From the NCBI RefSeq assembly GCF_013116825.1, contig NZ_JABFNS010000101.1, positions 1-34,302 of the forward strand: DNA of 34,302 nt, given 5' to 3'. Positions 15,741-25,832 of the stretch are shown one piece after another. Under the pieces are notes generated by a model, which did no database searches, was not told the origin of the DNA, and was given only the letters and a program-made list of their open reading frames with translations. Both the position numbers and the translations under genes were made by a program. Each line of letters begins with the position of its first letter. The first letter of the stretch is position 1. The DNA is from Myxococcus xanthus. Its GTDB lineage: Bacteria; Myxococcota; Myxococcia; Myxococcales; Myxococcaceae.

Positions 15741-16097
15741 CTACTCCTCCGAAATCCATACTTCGGCGTTGCATTCAACGGCAGTATTCAGCAACTCAAG
15801 AACCGCCGCATGCACTTCGAGACATTGAGGAGAAAGCCCGGCGGTGCGTATCCTCCTCCACTGCCCCAGAACGTGGACTAAATCAGGCACCTTCCACGGA
15901 GCACCATCGTACCAGCCCTCGTGCAAATGATATGGCAGGGCCAATCCAGTCCATTGACCGCTCTCTAGTTCAATTCGCTCAACAATCGCATCAAAGTAAC
16001 CATCCCAAATTCGGAGAACCTGTTCCGGCACGCCGACGCCATTCACAACAAATCGAATTTCAGGCTCACCCTCAAATCCCACATAGAAATCTTTCAT
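15741..16097 (-). CDS. Hypothetical protein, immunity-protein-like
   Basis: A 118-residue acidic soluble protein from ATG 16097, with GGGGAA seven bases before it. Features include EIRFVVNGVGVPEQVLRIW and WTGLALPYHLHEGWYDGAPW. Size, acidity and position next to remnants resemble polymorphic-toxin immunity genes, but I cannot assign a family. Codon use is less GC-biased at its 5' end than in neighbours. It is not obviously co-transcribed with another gene. Confidence 0.55.
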   Translation of the reverse strand: MKDFYVGFEGEPEIRFVVNGVGVPEQVLRIWDGYFDAIVERIELESGQWTGLALPYHLHEGWYDGAPWKVPDLVHVLGQWRRIRTAGLSPQCLEVHAAVLELLNTAVECNAEVWISEE

Positions 16098-16250
16098 CTA
16101 ATTCCCCGTTCAAGGTGCTGGCCAACGGCCCGCTTTCAGCAACGGCCCCCACTCTGCCTCCGCATCCCCCTGCTGATTGGCCTTCACCGCGCGAGACACC
16201 GTAAGATCCAGAAAAATTACGACAACGCTCTGGCCTGCCAGAATTCGAGG

Positions 16251-17237
16251 TTAATGCTCGCCCGAACGAGCATTTTCAGACTGCTCCGGGAATATTACGT
16301 TTCCCAATGTAACGGTGCGGTGACCATCCGCCTCCCAGAGCTTGAGCGTAAAGCTCCCTTGGAAGCGTTCTGATGCAGCTTCGGCTTCCACCACGACTCG
16401 CTGCCCCCTTGAGTCTGGGGACACGGGGCCGGACTGCCACACCTGAAGTACCTTCAATTCCTCGTTAGCTTTGCCCCGTAGAGTCGCCCCGGTCGCATTC
16501 CAGGGCTGAGCGGCCCCTGCCGCATCAAACTCAACCACCACTGCGACCCGCCGCGATGTTCGATACGCATAGACCCAACGAGCGACCGGCGAGACTCCAG
16601 GGGATTGACTGACCAAACGGCCCAAGTCGTGAAAGTCAACTCCTCGCTTATCCAACACCGCTGTCGAGATGAGCCCCGTCAATCCACCAGGAGCGTTTCG
16701 CTCAGCACGTAGACGCTCATTCTCCTCTCTGCACTGCTGGGCCTCCACGCGCGCCTGCCGAGCCTCCTCTTGGTACGTTTCAACGCCCCTCTTGTGACGA
16801 TACACCTCGACGAGCGCTTCCGATCGTGCGGGGTGTGCGACCAACACGAATGTTGCGGTCGCAGGTGCCGCTCCATCCTGGAAGCCTACGGTCAACCTAA
16901 ACCGCTCTCCTGCGGAGATTCCCTCGGAGGGTACAAAACGCAACGTGCTCTGTCCGGCATCCAGAACGGAGAAGCGCTCGCGTCCCTGCAGTTCCACCGC
17001 TTCGCGGCTCAACTCTGAGTCAAAGATAAAAACCGTGGATAGCCCAGGGCTCACCGCGACCTCAGCGACCGATTGGGCGTCCTCCGGAGCCAATTCGACG
17101 CGGCGAACGCCCAGTGCCCCAGGAGAAGAGGCCTGCTGCGCCCGAGCTGTCCCCTCACTTACGAGAAGAAAGAGGAAAAGAACGGTCGACACTGAATGTT
17201 GCACGCGCTCAATACTCCAGGGCAGGACCGGCGGCAC
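16251..17237 (-). CDS. DUF2381 (TIGR02268) secreted protein
   Basis: A 328-residue exported protein of the Myxococcus paralogous family DUF2381. A signal peptide (residues about 12-34, ending ARAQQ) is followed by RRVELAPEDAQSVAEVAVSPG and a beta domain. A Glu/Arg-rich coiled segment (ARVEAQQCREENERLRAER) comes next, then a second beta domain ending in LKLWEADGHRTVTLGNVIF. The start is GTG 17237 with AGGGG four bases upstream. It follows the Ser/Thr kinase gene by 41 bases on the same strand; kinase-DUF2381 pairs are a recurring arrangement in myxobacteria. Its molecular role is not known. Confidence 0.85.
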   Translation of the reverse strand: MPPVLPWSIERVQHSVSTVLFLFLLVSEGTARAQQASSPGALGVRRVELAPEDAQSVAEVAVSPGLSTVFIFDSELSREAVELQGRERFSVLDAGQSTLRFVPSEGISAGERFRLTVGFQDGAAPATATFVLVAHPARSEALVEVYRHKRGVETYQEEARQARVEAQQCREENERLRAERNAPGGLTGLISTAVLDKRGVDFHDLGRLVSQSPGVSPVARWVYAYRTSRRVAVVVEFDAAGAAQPWNATGATLRGKANEELKVLQVWQSGPVSPDSRGQRVVVEAEAASERFQGSFTLKLWEADGHRTVTLGNVIFPEQSENARSGEH

Positions 17238-17278
17238 TAGCCCCTGTGACCAACGGGCAGTTGCTGGTGAGAATCATG

Positions 17279-19189
17279 TCACTCGAACTCACGTACCGCC
17301 CTCAAGGTAACGGTGGACCAGACGCGAACCTCACTGGAGCCCGCCCCGCCAGACTCAATCTCCAGCCCACGCCTCCCTGACGTATCCTGCAGTTCCAAGC
17401 ACACAGGGAAGGTCCCATTGCTCGTGCGGGCCCGAGTCAGCCGGCCATAGAGGCGATCCCCCACAATGAGTCGTCCAGACAGAAAGGTTCTACCGTCCAA
17501 CAAACGGACCTGAGCAGAGCCCTCCTTTACCGTTATGACTTTAGGAGGCCCCTTGAGGGGGAAGGTCGCAGTCTCCTCATCCCCAATGCTCATGCCCAGC
17601 TTCTTCATGCCCTCAGCGGCCCCATCCGGGCACACCTCGGGCTCGGGCGGCGAGCGCAGCTGCGGCCCGGAGCACGCGAGTGCCGTGCAGACAGCGGCGG
17701 CCGTCACCACCTTGCGGATGCTTCCCGCGCCCTTCCTTGGAGACTGCGATGCGGAGGGCACACTCTCAGTCTTCTTCATCGTCACGTTGGCCACTGTGGC
17801 AGAAACCTCGGGGAGCGCCGCTGGAGAAGCGGCGGCCGCAGGGGTTGCCTCCTGCCCGGCGGGAGCTGCGGCGTGGCCAGCTTGAGGTTTCTTTGTATAT
17901 GCCGCTACTTCCTGACGCAGTGGTTCGAACTGCCCTCCGCTTGGTGCCGCCTCCCTCTTCCCCCAGAGAAGCACCGCCACTACGACAACGCCCAGAAGGC
18001 CCGCCCCGACGCGCATCCACCGCCAATGTGCGAGGTCCTGAGGCTGTGGGCGTCCTCGCAGGTCGTCCCACTGCGCCACCTCCTGGAACTCCGAGGCCAC
18101 CTCGCCGGGACCTTCATCGCGAGGCAGGGGAAGAACATCGATGCCAACCTCTGCAACGTCTCCGGACACCGCCACGGAGATAATGGACTCGGGCCGCTTG
18201 CCGCGACGGGGCCGGTGCAACGGGTCCTTCATCCACCTTGCCACTTCGCCGAGGTCTCCCTCCGTTGTGGCGGTGTCGGGGCCGTACGTGTCGCACAGAG
18301 GGACGTCCCACGCCTCCTCGGCTCCGGCCAGTGCGGCGTCGAGCGCCGCGCACAGCGCCCCCGCATTTTGGAAACGCGACGTGGCGTCCTTTTCTAAGAG
18401 ACGCAGGCATACGTCGCTCAGGGACTGCGGCACCCGCTCGTTCATCTCTCTCGGAGGCACCGGCGTGTCGGAGATGACAGCGTTGATGAAGGCCTGGTCA
18501 TCCTCCGCCTCGAAGGGCACCCTCGCAGTGAGCAGGTGGTAGAGGACTACCCCCAACGCCCACAAGTCATCCGCCGGACCGGGAATGTAGCGGGCCCCAC
18601 GCACCCCGGAATGCTCTTCGAGGAAGAGCCATGCCTCGGGCGGCCTGTACTCAGGCGTTCCAGGAGGCAGCACGGAAAGTGTGACTCCGGGAGCGCCCTC
18701 ATAGTCGCCCACTCCGTAGTCCACCAGCACCGCCAAGCCGTCGGAGGCGCGAACCATGACGTTGGCCTCCTTCACGTCCCGGTGCACGACACCGGCCTCG
18801 TGGGTGGCCGCCAGCGCCCGTGCCACGTCCAGCACCACCTTCAGCACTTGGCGCGCGGAGGGATTCTCCTCCTTCGCCCACACGTCCAACTGCCGCCCTT
18901 CCACGTACTCCATGGCGATGACAGCAAAGTCCGGCGCCGCCGAGGGCCAGTAGCCGAAGGCGCGAATGCCGACGACGTTGGGGTGCCGTAGGCGCAGGAG
19001 AATTGAAACCTCTCTCTCTACGCGACCGCGCGCCCGCGGCAAGTGAAGCAGCTTCAACGCGGCGGCCTGGCCCTCGCACGTGGCGCGGTACACGGTGCCG
19101 AAGCCACCGCGTCCCAACTGCCATTCCACCGTGTAGCCCACCACCACATCCCCGGGGGACAACACGGCCGGGGGCCCGTCGTCCCTCAT
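17279..19189 (-). CDS. Ser/Thr protein kinase with membrane anchor and lipoprotein-like C-terminal domain
   Basis: A 636-residue Hanks-type kinase. The catalytic set is intact: GRGGFG (26-31), K46 in AALK, HRDVKEAN (136-143), DYG (157-159, a Tyr variant of DFG) and an activation segment with PPGTPEYRPPE. The transmembrane helix is near 392-411, so the kinase domain is cytoplasmic. After a Pro/Ala linker comes a second hydrophobic stretch with a lipobox-like LACSG (Cys about 506), then a small beta domain (about 510-636) of a type seen in myxobacterial lipoproteins. ATG 19189 follows GGGAGG four bases away. It probably forms an operon with the DUF2381 gene and is divergent from the XRE genes. 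Confidence 0.9.
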   Translation of the reverse strand: MRDDGPPAVLSPGDVVVGYTVEWQLGRGGFGTVYRATCEGQAAALKLLHLPRARGRVEREVSILLRLRHPNVVGIRAFGYWPSAAPDFAVIAMEYVEGRQLDVWAKEENPSARQVLKVVLDVARALAATHEAGVVHRDVKEANVMVRASDGLAVLVDYGVGDYEGAPGVTLSVLPPGTPEYRPPEAWLFLEEHSGVRGARYIPGPADDLWALGVVLYHLLTARVPFEAEDDQAFINAVISDTPVPPREMNERVPQSLSDVCLRLLEKDATSRFQNAGALCAALDAALAGAEEAWDVPLCDTYGPDTATTEGDLGEVARWMKDPLHRPRRGKRPESIISVAVSGDVAEVGIDVLPLPRDEGPGEVASEFQEVAQWDDLRGRPQPQDLAHWRWMRVGAGLLGVVVVAVLLWGKREAAPSGGQFEPLRQEVAAYTKKPQAGHAAAPAGQEATPAAAASPAALPEVSATVANVTMKKTESVPSASQSPRKGAGSIRKVVTAAAVCTALACSGPQLRSPPEPEVCPDGAAEGMKKLGMSIGDEETATFPLKGPPKVITVKEGSAQVRLLDGRTFLSGRLIVGDRLYGRLTRARTSNGTFPVCLELQDTSGRRGLEIESGGAGSSEVRVWSTVTLRAVREFE

Positions 19190-19232
19190 GACGCCTCCCA
19201 CCCAGGCATTGCGGACTGAAGGACTTCACCTT

Positions 19233-19244
19233 GCCGCATGCGGC
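19233..19244. promoter_or_regulatory. Palindrome GCCGCATGCGGC in the kinase/XRE divergent promoter region
   Basis: A perfect 12-bp palindrome 44 bases before the kinase ATG, in the region shared with the first XRE gene. It suits a dimeric regulator such as the adjacent XRE proteins. GC-rich palindromes occur by chance in such DNA, so support is modest. Confidence 0.35.
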
Positions 19245-19326
19245 GTCTCCCTCCCGGCAGCGCCACCACGCTACCAAACCCCGAAGTGACAGTCCTCTGC
19301 TTCCGTGGGCATTCCTACTCAGAGGA

Positions 19327-19356
19327 TTGCCAGCCACTCGCATAACTCGCTACATT
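19327..19356 (+). promoter_or_regulatory. Promoter of the first XRE gene
   Basis: TTGCCA (19327-19332) and TACATT (19351-19356) with an 18-base spacer, followed by the ATG at 19385, giving a leader of about 20 bases. The boxes match the housekeeping consensus in part. Confidence 0.4.
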
Positions 19357-19384
19357 GGAGTGAGCTCCCCTCGCGCCCATCCCC

Positions 19385-19750
19385 ATGTCCGCCCCGTCAC
19401 CAGAGACCCAACAGACCACGTCGTCGCTCGACCTCGCGAGCACCGTTGGCGCCAACGCCCGGGCGGCACGGCTGCGCCTTTCCCTCACCCAGGCCAACGT
19501 CGCGCAGCGAGTGGGCCTCGCCTCTGCCGTCTACAGCCGTCTGGAGCGTGGACGAATGCTTCCCAGCGTCCGCACGCTCTACCGCCTCGCCACCGTCCTC
19601 TGCACGTCGCCAGACGCACTACTTGGCCACGGCTTCAACGCGGAGCCACCCCCAGACTCGCCTTCAGTGCGACTGCTGGTGCAGCAGGTGCGGAGACTCG
19701 ATGAGCGGCAAGTGAAGGCACTTCTGCGGCTGATTCCAGCGATGCGGTGA
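19385..19750 (+). CDS. XRE-family transcriptional regulator (copy 1)
   Basis: A 121-residue protein with a helix-turn-helix at about residues 25-80 (ARLRLSLTQANVAQRVGLAS, YSRLERGRMLPSVRTLYRLA). A short C-terminal helix pair follows (VRLLVQQVRRLDERQVKALLRL), probably for dimerisation. It is followed 52 bases later by a related gene with the same layout, a tandem duplication. It is divergent from a Ser/Thr kinase and may regulate it or be its substrate; both are inference. Confidence 0.88.
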   Translation: MSAPSPETQQTTSSLDLASTVGANARAARLRLSLTQANVAQRVGLASAVYSRLERGRMLPSVRTLYRLATVLCTSPDALLGHGFNAEPPPDSPSVRLLVQQVRRLDERQVKALLRLIPAMR

Positions 19751-19765
19751 GTCACGCACGTGCCG

Positions 19766-19781
19766 GAGAAGAAGACTTCTC
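19766..19781. promoter_or_regulatory. Dyad GAGAAG-AAGA-CTTCTC before the second XRE gene
   Basis: Perfect 6-bp arms with a 4-base spacer in the 52-base gap between the two XRE genes, 21 bases before the second ATG. It could be an operator for either XRE protein. Confidence 0.35.
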
Positions 19782-19802
19782 AGGTACAGTGCGCCTCACC
19801 TC

Positions 19803-20156
19803 ATGAACCAGGACTTGGCAATCACCATTGGCACGACGGCCCGTGCCGCGCGGGAGCAGATGGGCCTCACCCGGGCCGATGCCGCAGCCCGCGTCGGACT
19901 GGTGCCCCCCGTGTACAGCCGACTGGAACGCGGGCAGATGCTTCCCAGCGTCCCCACCTTTTACAGGCTGTGTACCGAGCTGAAGGTGTCTCCGGAGGAG
20001 ATGCTCGGCCTCACTCAATCATCCCAAGGGGGGAAAGGCCCGCGCGCGAAGGAGGACGACACGCCCTCCTTGCGCCGGTTGCTGTACCTGGCGCGGAAGC
20101 TGGACGGGGAGCAACTTGAGGCCCTTCTTCAAGTCGCCACAGTCATGGCGAGGTGA
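19803..20156 (+). CDS. XRE-family transcriptional regulator (copy 2)
   Basis: A 117-residue paralogue of the preceding gene. The helix-turn-helix (AREQMGLTRADAAARVGLVP, YSRLERGQMLPSVPTFYRL) aligns directly with copy 1, and the C-terminal helices (RRLLYLARKLDGEQLEALLQV) are also shared. ATG 19803 has no good ribosome site, so translation may depend on coupling or a short leader. It converges on the pseudokinase gene. Confidence 0.88.
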   Translation: MNQDLAITIGTTARAAREQMGLTRADAAARVGLVPPVYSRLERGQMLPSVPTFYRLCTELKVSPEEMLGLTQSSQGGKGPRAKEDDTPSLRRLLYLARKLDGEQLEALLQVATVMAR

Positions 20157-20247
20157 AGCAGGTTATGGCGGTGCCGACGCGGCCCCACTTCTCCGCAACG
20201 GTGCGCATCCGACCATCTCGAGAGCCAAGGAAGCACACCGTGGCCAG

Positions 20248-21405
20248 CTACTTCTCCTTCGCGGCCACCAACTCGTGTGCCTCCAGCCCTTCTGGGTAGA
20301 GGCCTGCCTCACCGAATTCCACCTTGTCGCGCATGCACCCGCCCTCCGACAGCACCTGAGCGACCTCCTCCACCACCTCGCACCTTCCGTAGGGCGAACC
20401 CCGCTGAGACTGCACCGCACGAAGTGCGTCACGCAGTTCCGCGGCCGAGCCGAAGCGCTCCTCAGGGTTGGCATGCAGGGCCCCGTGGAGAATCGCCTTC
20501 ACGTCCGGCTCCAACGCCGCAACCGCCTTCTCCACGAATTCCGAGTCGAGATTGGCGAGCAACGCGCGCATCTGCTTCAAGGGCAGCGACGGAATGCACT
20601 CCGCTCGCAATTTCCGTCCCTGACGAAGCCGTGGCACATCCGCCACGTCAAAAAGGTGGGTGCCAGTCAGGAGTTCCACCAGCAACACGCCTAAGCTGAA
20701 GACGTCCGAGCGCGGAGTCAGTGACTCGCGACGCAGGTACTCCGGTGAGGCATAGGCTACGTCCCCTCGGACGAGGCTCTCCGGTGACTCCTCCCTCCCC
20801 ACCAGGAGAGAGTACGCCGCACCGAAGCTCATCAGCTTCACCTCGCCGTGAGGGCCGACCATCACGTGCCGGGGGTTGACGTCGCGGTGGACGAGGCCCA
20901 AGGAGCGCCCCTCCTCGTCCACCAATGTGTGCGCGTAGTGCAACGCCTCCGCCAACTCCACGCCAACGTAGAGGGCAAAGTCCTCGGACATAGCTCGTCC
21001 ACGCACTACGGATGCCGTCACCAGCGTCTCCAGCGAGGGCCCCGGCACGTACTCCATGACAACGTGCGGCGCGTCGCCGTAAACGCCCAGGTGGTGCACC
21101 TGCGCAATGGACGGGTGGTGAAGTCGAAAGGCCAGCTGCACCTCCTCCACCAGCCTCCGCCTGCGCATGTAGGTGGCGGGACTCGGCAAGCGCCGCACGA
21201 GGCAGTGGCCCGTCAACGCCTCCTTCCGCACTCGACGCTGGGCCAAGAGCAGCACCTCCCCAGACGGCCTCCGCTCTAACTCCCCCACGGCCTCGTACCA
21301 GACTTCGCCCACCTTGAAGAGGAAGTGAGGATTGAAGGGCGCCGCCACGTAGCGAGGGGGGCAGGGGCCTTCGTCCGTGCTGACATCATCGGCGGTACTG
21401 GCCAT
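20248..21405 (-). CDS. Pseudokinase of the Ser/Thr kinase fold
   Basis: A 385-residue soluble protein with a full kinase-like fold but missing catalytic residues. The glycine loop is absent. The usual VAIK Lys region reads CLVRRLPSP, with Arg in place of Lys. The catalytic loop is HRDVNPRHV (D175 kept, the Mg-binding Asn replaced by H180), and DFG is replaced by MSFG (S193). The C-lobe is well kept (DVAYASPEYL, SDVFSLGVLLVELLTG, NPEERFGSAAELRDAL). There is no transmembrane helix. ATG 21405 has GGAG eight bases upstream. It probably acts as a scaffold or allosteric partner, perhaps of the nearby active kinase. Confidence 0.85.
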   Translation of the reverse strand: MASTADDVSTDEGPCPPRYVAAPFNPHFLFKVGEVWYEAVGELERRPSGEVLLLAQRRVRKEALTGHCLVRRLPSPATYMRRRRLVEEVQLAFRLHHPSIAQVHHLGVYGDAPHVVMEYVPGPSLETLVTASVVRGRAMSEDFALYVGVELAEALHYAHTLVDEEGRSLGLVHRDVNPRHVMVGPHGEVKLMSFGAAYSLLVGREESPESLVRGDVAYASPEYLRRESLTPRSDVFSLGVLLVELLTGTHLFDVADVPRLRQGRKLRAECIPSLPLKQMRALLANLDSEFVEKAVAALEPDVKAILHGALHANPEERFGSAAELRDALRAVQSQRGSPYGRCEVVEEVAQVLSEGGCMRDKVEFGEAGLYPEGLEAHELVAAKEK

Positions 21406-21884
21406 GGGTGACACTCCATGCGGAAGAGTGGGACAGCGTCACGGAAACACGACACCCGACAGGCAGCAGCCTGCGGCATGCGAAACTACGTGAAGTGACA
21501 GCGAGGCCGCGCTGAGAACTGCGCACCTTAAAGGTGCCTACGGAGTCACCTCCGAAGTACCATCCTTCTCATCACAAAGGAAGCCGGCACTCGCTTGCGC
21601 CTGGCAGGCACGGCCGGATGCCCGCCCTCCCATAACGTCCCCAATGCAATCAACCGTCCCTGTCTGCAGCAGGCTCACGCAAGTGGATAGAGAAGGAGCA
21701 CCGACGGGGGAAGAAGAGCTTCGCGCGTGCCGAGGCCGCCCTTAGGCTCCTCGCGGAGAAGGCAAGGCAGGCTGTCGACGGCTTGCCCGCTGATGATGGC
21801 CTCACTCCTCCACGCATCGACTCCAGCGGGCCATCTGCGTTCCGCGGGCGACTGGCTCGTCATGGCGCGCCGGAGGCGGACAAG

Positions 21885-22364
21885 ATGGAGCGGAGAACGA
21901 GGGCGTACCGGCAGCTCCAGAGTAGGCTCTCGCTCATGAACTCTCGGCGGAAACCACCAGAAATCAGTCTGGAATCGCTGGTCGAATCAGGGGCGGTCAT
22001 CCTAGTCGACCACCCTGGAGGATTTCTTTACAGCAACCAGACGCATGATGTGGCTTGCCGCCACAGTGAAGCAATGGGTTACCTCCTGCCTCTCCCATGC
22101 GCGCCCGACCTCTTCATGGAGGCCTGTTGGAAGTCATGGTCAGAGCCACCTCCTCCTGACCTGATTGCGCGGTTGGAAGCCGGAATCGAAGCCCTGAGGC
22201 AGGACGTATTCTTCGACTTTCGGATTGAGCTACATCCCGACAATGGTGAAGCGTGGCTACGGTGTTCGTTCTTGAGTGGACCACTCTTGGGCGAAGACAT
22301 CACCGACACCAAATCTCGAGCATTTCGGCTCGAGGGGTGGCTGACTTGGTCCAATTGCGACTGA
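21885..22364 (+). CDS. DUF6210-like hypothetical protein
   Basis: A 159-residue protein. The stretch VILVDHPGGFLYSNQTHDVACRHSEAMGYLLPL, given here by its ends VILVDHPGG and GYLLPL, resembles DUF6210 proteins as I remember them. I chose ATG 21885, which has GGAGG eight bases upstream; ATG 21936 is an alternative. The frame stays open upstream to 21636 with charged, protein-like sequence (KWIEKEHRRGKKSFARAEAA), which may be the end of another, broken gene fused in frame. Function unknown; it lies just outside the mobile element. Confidence 0.6.
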   Translation: MERRTRAYRQLQSRLSLMNSRRKPPEISLESLVESGAVILVDHPGGFLYSNQTHDVACRHSEAMGYLLPLPCAPDLFMEACWKSWSEPPPPDLIARLEAGIEALRQDVFFDFRIELHPDNGEAWLRCSFLSGPLLGEDITDTKSRAFRLEGWLTWSNCD

Positions 22365-22479
22365 GGATGCAGGGCCTCTCCCCCGAAGAGTTCAAAGCGA
22401 CCGGCCAAGCACACTCCGAGGGAGAATTGGGGATGAAGAAGAGAGGCTTCATTTCTGCAGGTGCAGAGCCCCCCCCCCG

Positions 22480-22914
22480 TCAGGCAGTCTCCACCTTCGC
22501 GTACGGACGCTCTACCTGCTTGCCGTCGCTCTGACGCTCAAGCGTGACAGTTCCCGCATCCACATCAATTGCCTTCACCACCGCGGGAAAGGTGCCGCGC
22601 CCCTGCTTGTAGCGAACTTCCTGCCCCTGCTTGAAGGGCGTCGAGCTGACTTCAACCGCTGCTGCGGTGGAGGTCTCCTTCGCGACCGCCCGAGGACGGC
22701 CGCGCTTCTTCGCCGCTGGCTTGGCGGCCTCCTGGCGCTGTCTCGCTGGCGCAGGCGTGACGCGCTTGGACGCGGGCACCACAACCGCGCGGCTCGCGAC
22801 AGGCACGCCCAAGTACTGGGCAATCTGCTCCAGAAGTTCCACTTGGCGGCCCAGCGTCTTACCGACTTCCTCGGCAACCACGGCCCGAATCGAACTCATC
22901 ATGTCATTCTGCAT
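22480..22914 (-). CDS. AT-hook/KOW-like DNA-binding protein of the mobile element
   Basis: A 144-residue basic protein. The N-terminal helices (SIRAVVAEEVGKTLGRQVEL) may form a coiled coil. A Lys/Pro/Ala-rich linker carries an AT-hook-like KKRGRPRAVA, and the C-terminus is a small SH3/KOW-like unit (GQEVRYKQGRGTFPAVVKAI, TVTLERQSDGKQV). ATG 22914 has AAAGG six bases upstream. It is the last visible gene of the long minus-strand train, 119 bases after the HTH gene. It may help fold or silence element DNA. Confidence 0.6.
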   Translation of the reverse strand: MQNDMMSSIRAVVAEEVGKTLGRQVELLEQIAQYLGVPVASRAVVVPASKRVTPAPARQRQEAAKPAAKKRGRPRAVAKETSTAAAVEVSSTPFKQGQEVRYKQGRGTFPAVVKAIDVDAGTVTLERQSDGKQVERPYAKVETA

Positions 22915-23032
22915 TGGGTACCTTTCCAACTCTGCGGATTGGGGTCCGCGCATTTCGCGCGACATTCCATCCATTCAACAGCGAGTTGCAATACGGATTA
23001 CGGGTCTCCACCACAATTCGTCACTGCTGGAG

Positions 23033-23460
23033 TTATTCGTCGAATGAAGCGGCGACGGCACGCCACTTCCCGCGCTGCGCCTCCCACGCACCGGCGTGCG
23101 CGATAGCCCGGAGACTTCGCTCAGCCAGCGGCTCCTTTCCATCGAGGGCTTCAAGAAACAGCACCTCCTCCTGAATGTCCGGCGCCAGCAGTTGCAAGTC
23201 CAACAGCTGCGTCACGCGCGCCCGGGTGAAGCCCAGTTGGCTGGCGACGTCCGCTGCGCTCTCCACCAGTCCCCGCGCAATGGCGGATTCCACGTGGTGC
23301 GCCAGGGCCAGCATTCGCGCGACGTGAGCTGGCCGACGCGACGCCTCCCGCGGCTTGGGTGGCACCCCCTCCCTGAAGCGCACCTCCGCCCGACGACGCA
23401 CGCGGTGAAAGTGCGCGCTGACGAGTCGGGGCTCCGCCAGCTGCGACTCGGGGCTTGTGC

Positions 23461-23464
<4 letters not shown>
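23033..23464 (-). CDS. ParB/KorB-like HTH protein coupled to the recombinase
   Basis: A 143-residue basic protein. The middle has a helix-turn-helix of the ParB/KorB kind (ESAADVASQLGFTRARVTQL, then LLAPDIQEEVLFLEAL and SLRAIAHAG). GTG 23464 overlaps the recombinase stop by four bases (GTGA), so the two are translationally coupled. It could act as recombination directionality factor, regulator or partition protein; only DNA binding is supported. Confidence 0.7.
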
Positions 23465-25004
<1,540 letters not shown>

Positions 25005-25008
<4 letters not shown>

Positions 25009-25202
25009 GGCCCCTCCGAATTCCCGGGCGTCGGCACCGGCTCGGCGCTCGAGGCCTCCTTCTGCCCGGTGAGCCGCTCCGCTGCGGCCACCAGCCGCTC
25101 CAGGTTGTCGTTGAGGCGCGTCAGCTGGCGGACGAGCTGCGGCATCGTCGACTCGTAGAAGCGCTTCCCCATGTACGTTTGGAAGAAGGAGGGGCCGCTC
25201 AT
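25005..25202 (-). CDS. Small coiled-coil protein between DUF2924 and recombinase genes
   Basis: A 65-residue protein linked by ATGA overlaps to the DUF2924 gene before it and the recombinase after it. It has one helix suited to a coiled coil (LVRQLTRLNDNLERLVAAAERL). No family is recognised. The double overlap argues strongly that it is real and made with the recombinase, perhaps as an accessory factor. Confidence 0.7.
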
Positions 25203-25741
25203 CGCCTCACCGCCTTCGAGCTGCCGTCCTTGAGGCCGAAGAAGGTGAAGCCATTCCAGGCCGTGCCCGTTATCAGCTTGGCCACGCTGGAGAGGCTGCG
25301 GTGAAGCTGGCCGTCGTATTCGATTCCCTCCTCGCGCACCGTCACCCGGTGCTGAGCGCCTTTGAATACTCGCGTCAGCACCGTGCCCGGCGGAGGTAGG
25401 CGCGCGTCCCGCCCGTCCACCGGAGCGGGAGCAGGAGGTGGGGGCGTCGCGGGCTTCGTCTCCTCCACCTGTCGCATCCGCCAGCGCTCGGGCAGCTTGT
25501 CGCCCAACTCCGAGATGCGCGCGACGGCGCGCGCGGAGAGGCCCCCTTCGGCCAGCTCCTGAATCCGGAAGGCCAGGCGCTTCTTCAGGTAGTCCCGGTT
25601 GCGGCTGCGCGTGGGCTCGCCGTACACCTCCAGGTACTTCTCCGCCAAATCCGGCACCGACATACTGGCCAGCGCGGCCAGTTGATGTGGCACGTCCGCC
25701 AGCTCCTTACGCGCGGCCCGCGCAATCCCCTTCTTCGCCAT
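25199..25741 (-). CDS. DUF2924 protein
   Basis: A 180-residue protein of the DUF2924 family, which is commonly found just before serine recombinases in mobile elements. Family signatures: MSVPDLAEKYLEVYGE, RNRDYLKKRLAFRIQELAEGG, and near the end PPGTVLTRVFKG, then RSLSSVAKLITGTAWNGFTFFGL. ATG 25741 has GGAG nine bases upstream; the longer frame is not supported. Its stop overlaps the next start. Probably DNA-binding and involved in element integration or regulation; experimental role unknown to me. Confidence 0.88.
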   Translation of the reverse strand: MAKKGIARAARKELADVPHQLAALASMSVPDLAEKYLEVYGEPTRSRNRDYLKKRLAFRIQELAEGGLSARAVARISELGDKLPERWRMRQVEETKPATPPPPAPAPVDGRDARLPPPGTVLTRVFKGAQHRVTVREEGIEYDGQLHRSLSSVAKLITGTAWNGFTFFGLKDGSSKAVRR

Positions 25742-25832
25742 GGTGGTGTCTCCTTCGGCCGGGGCAGCAAGCCCTCGGGCGAAAACCATGGACGCTCTGT
25801 CCCCGGAAGAAGACAAGACGAGAGTCAGCATC

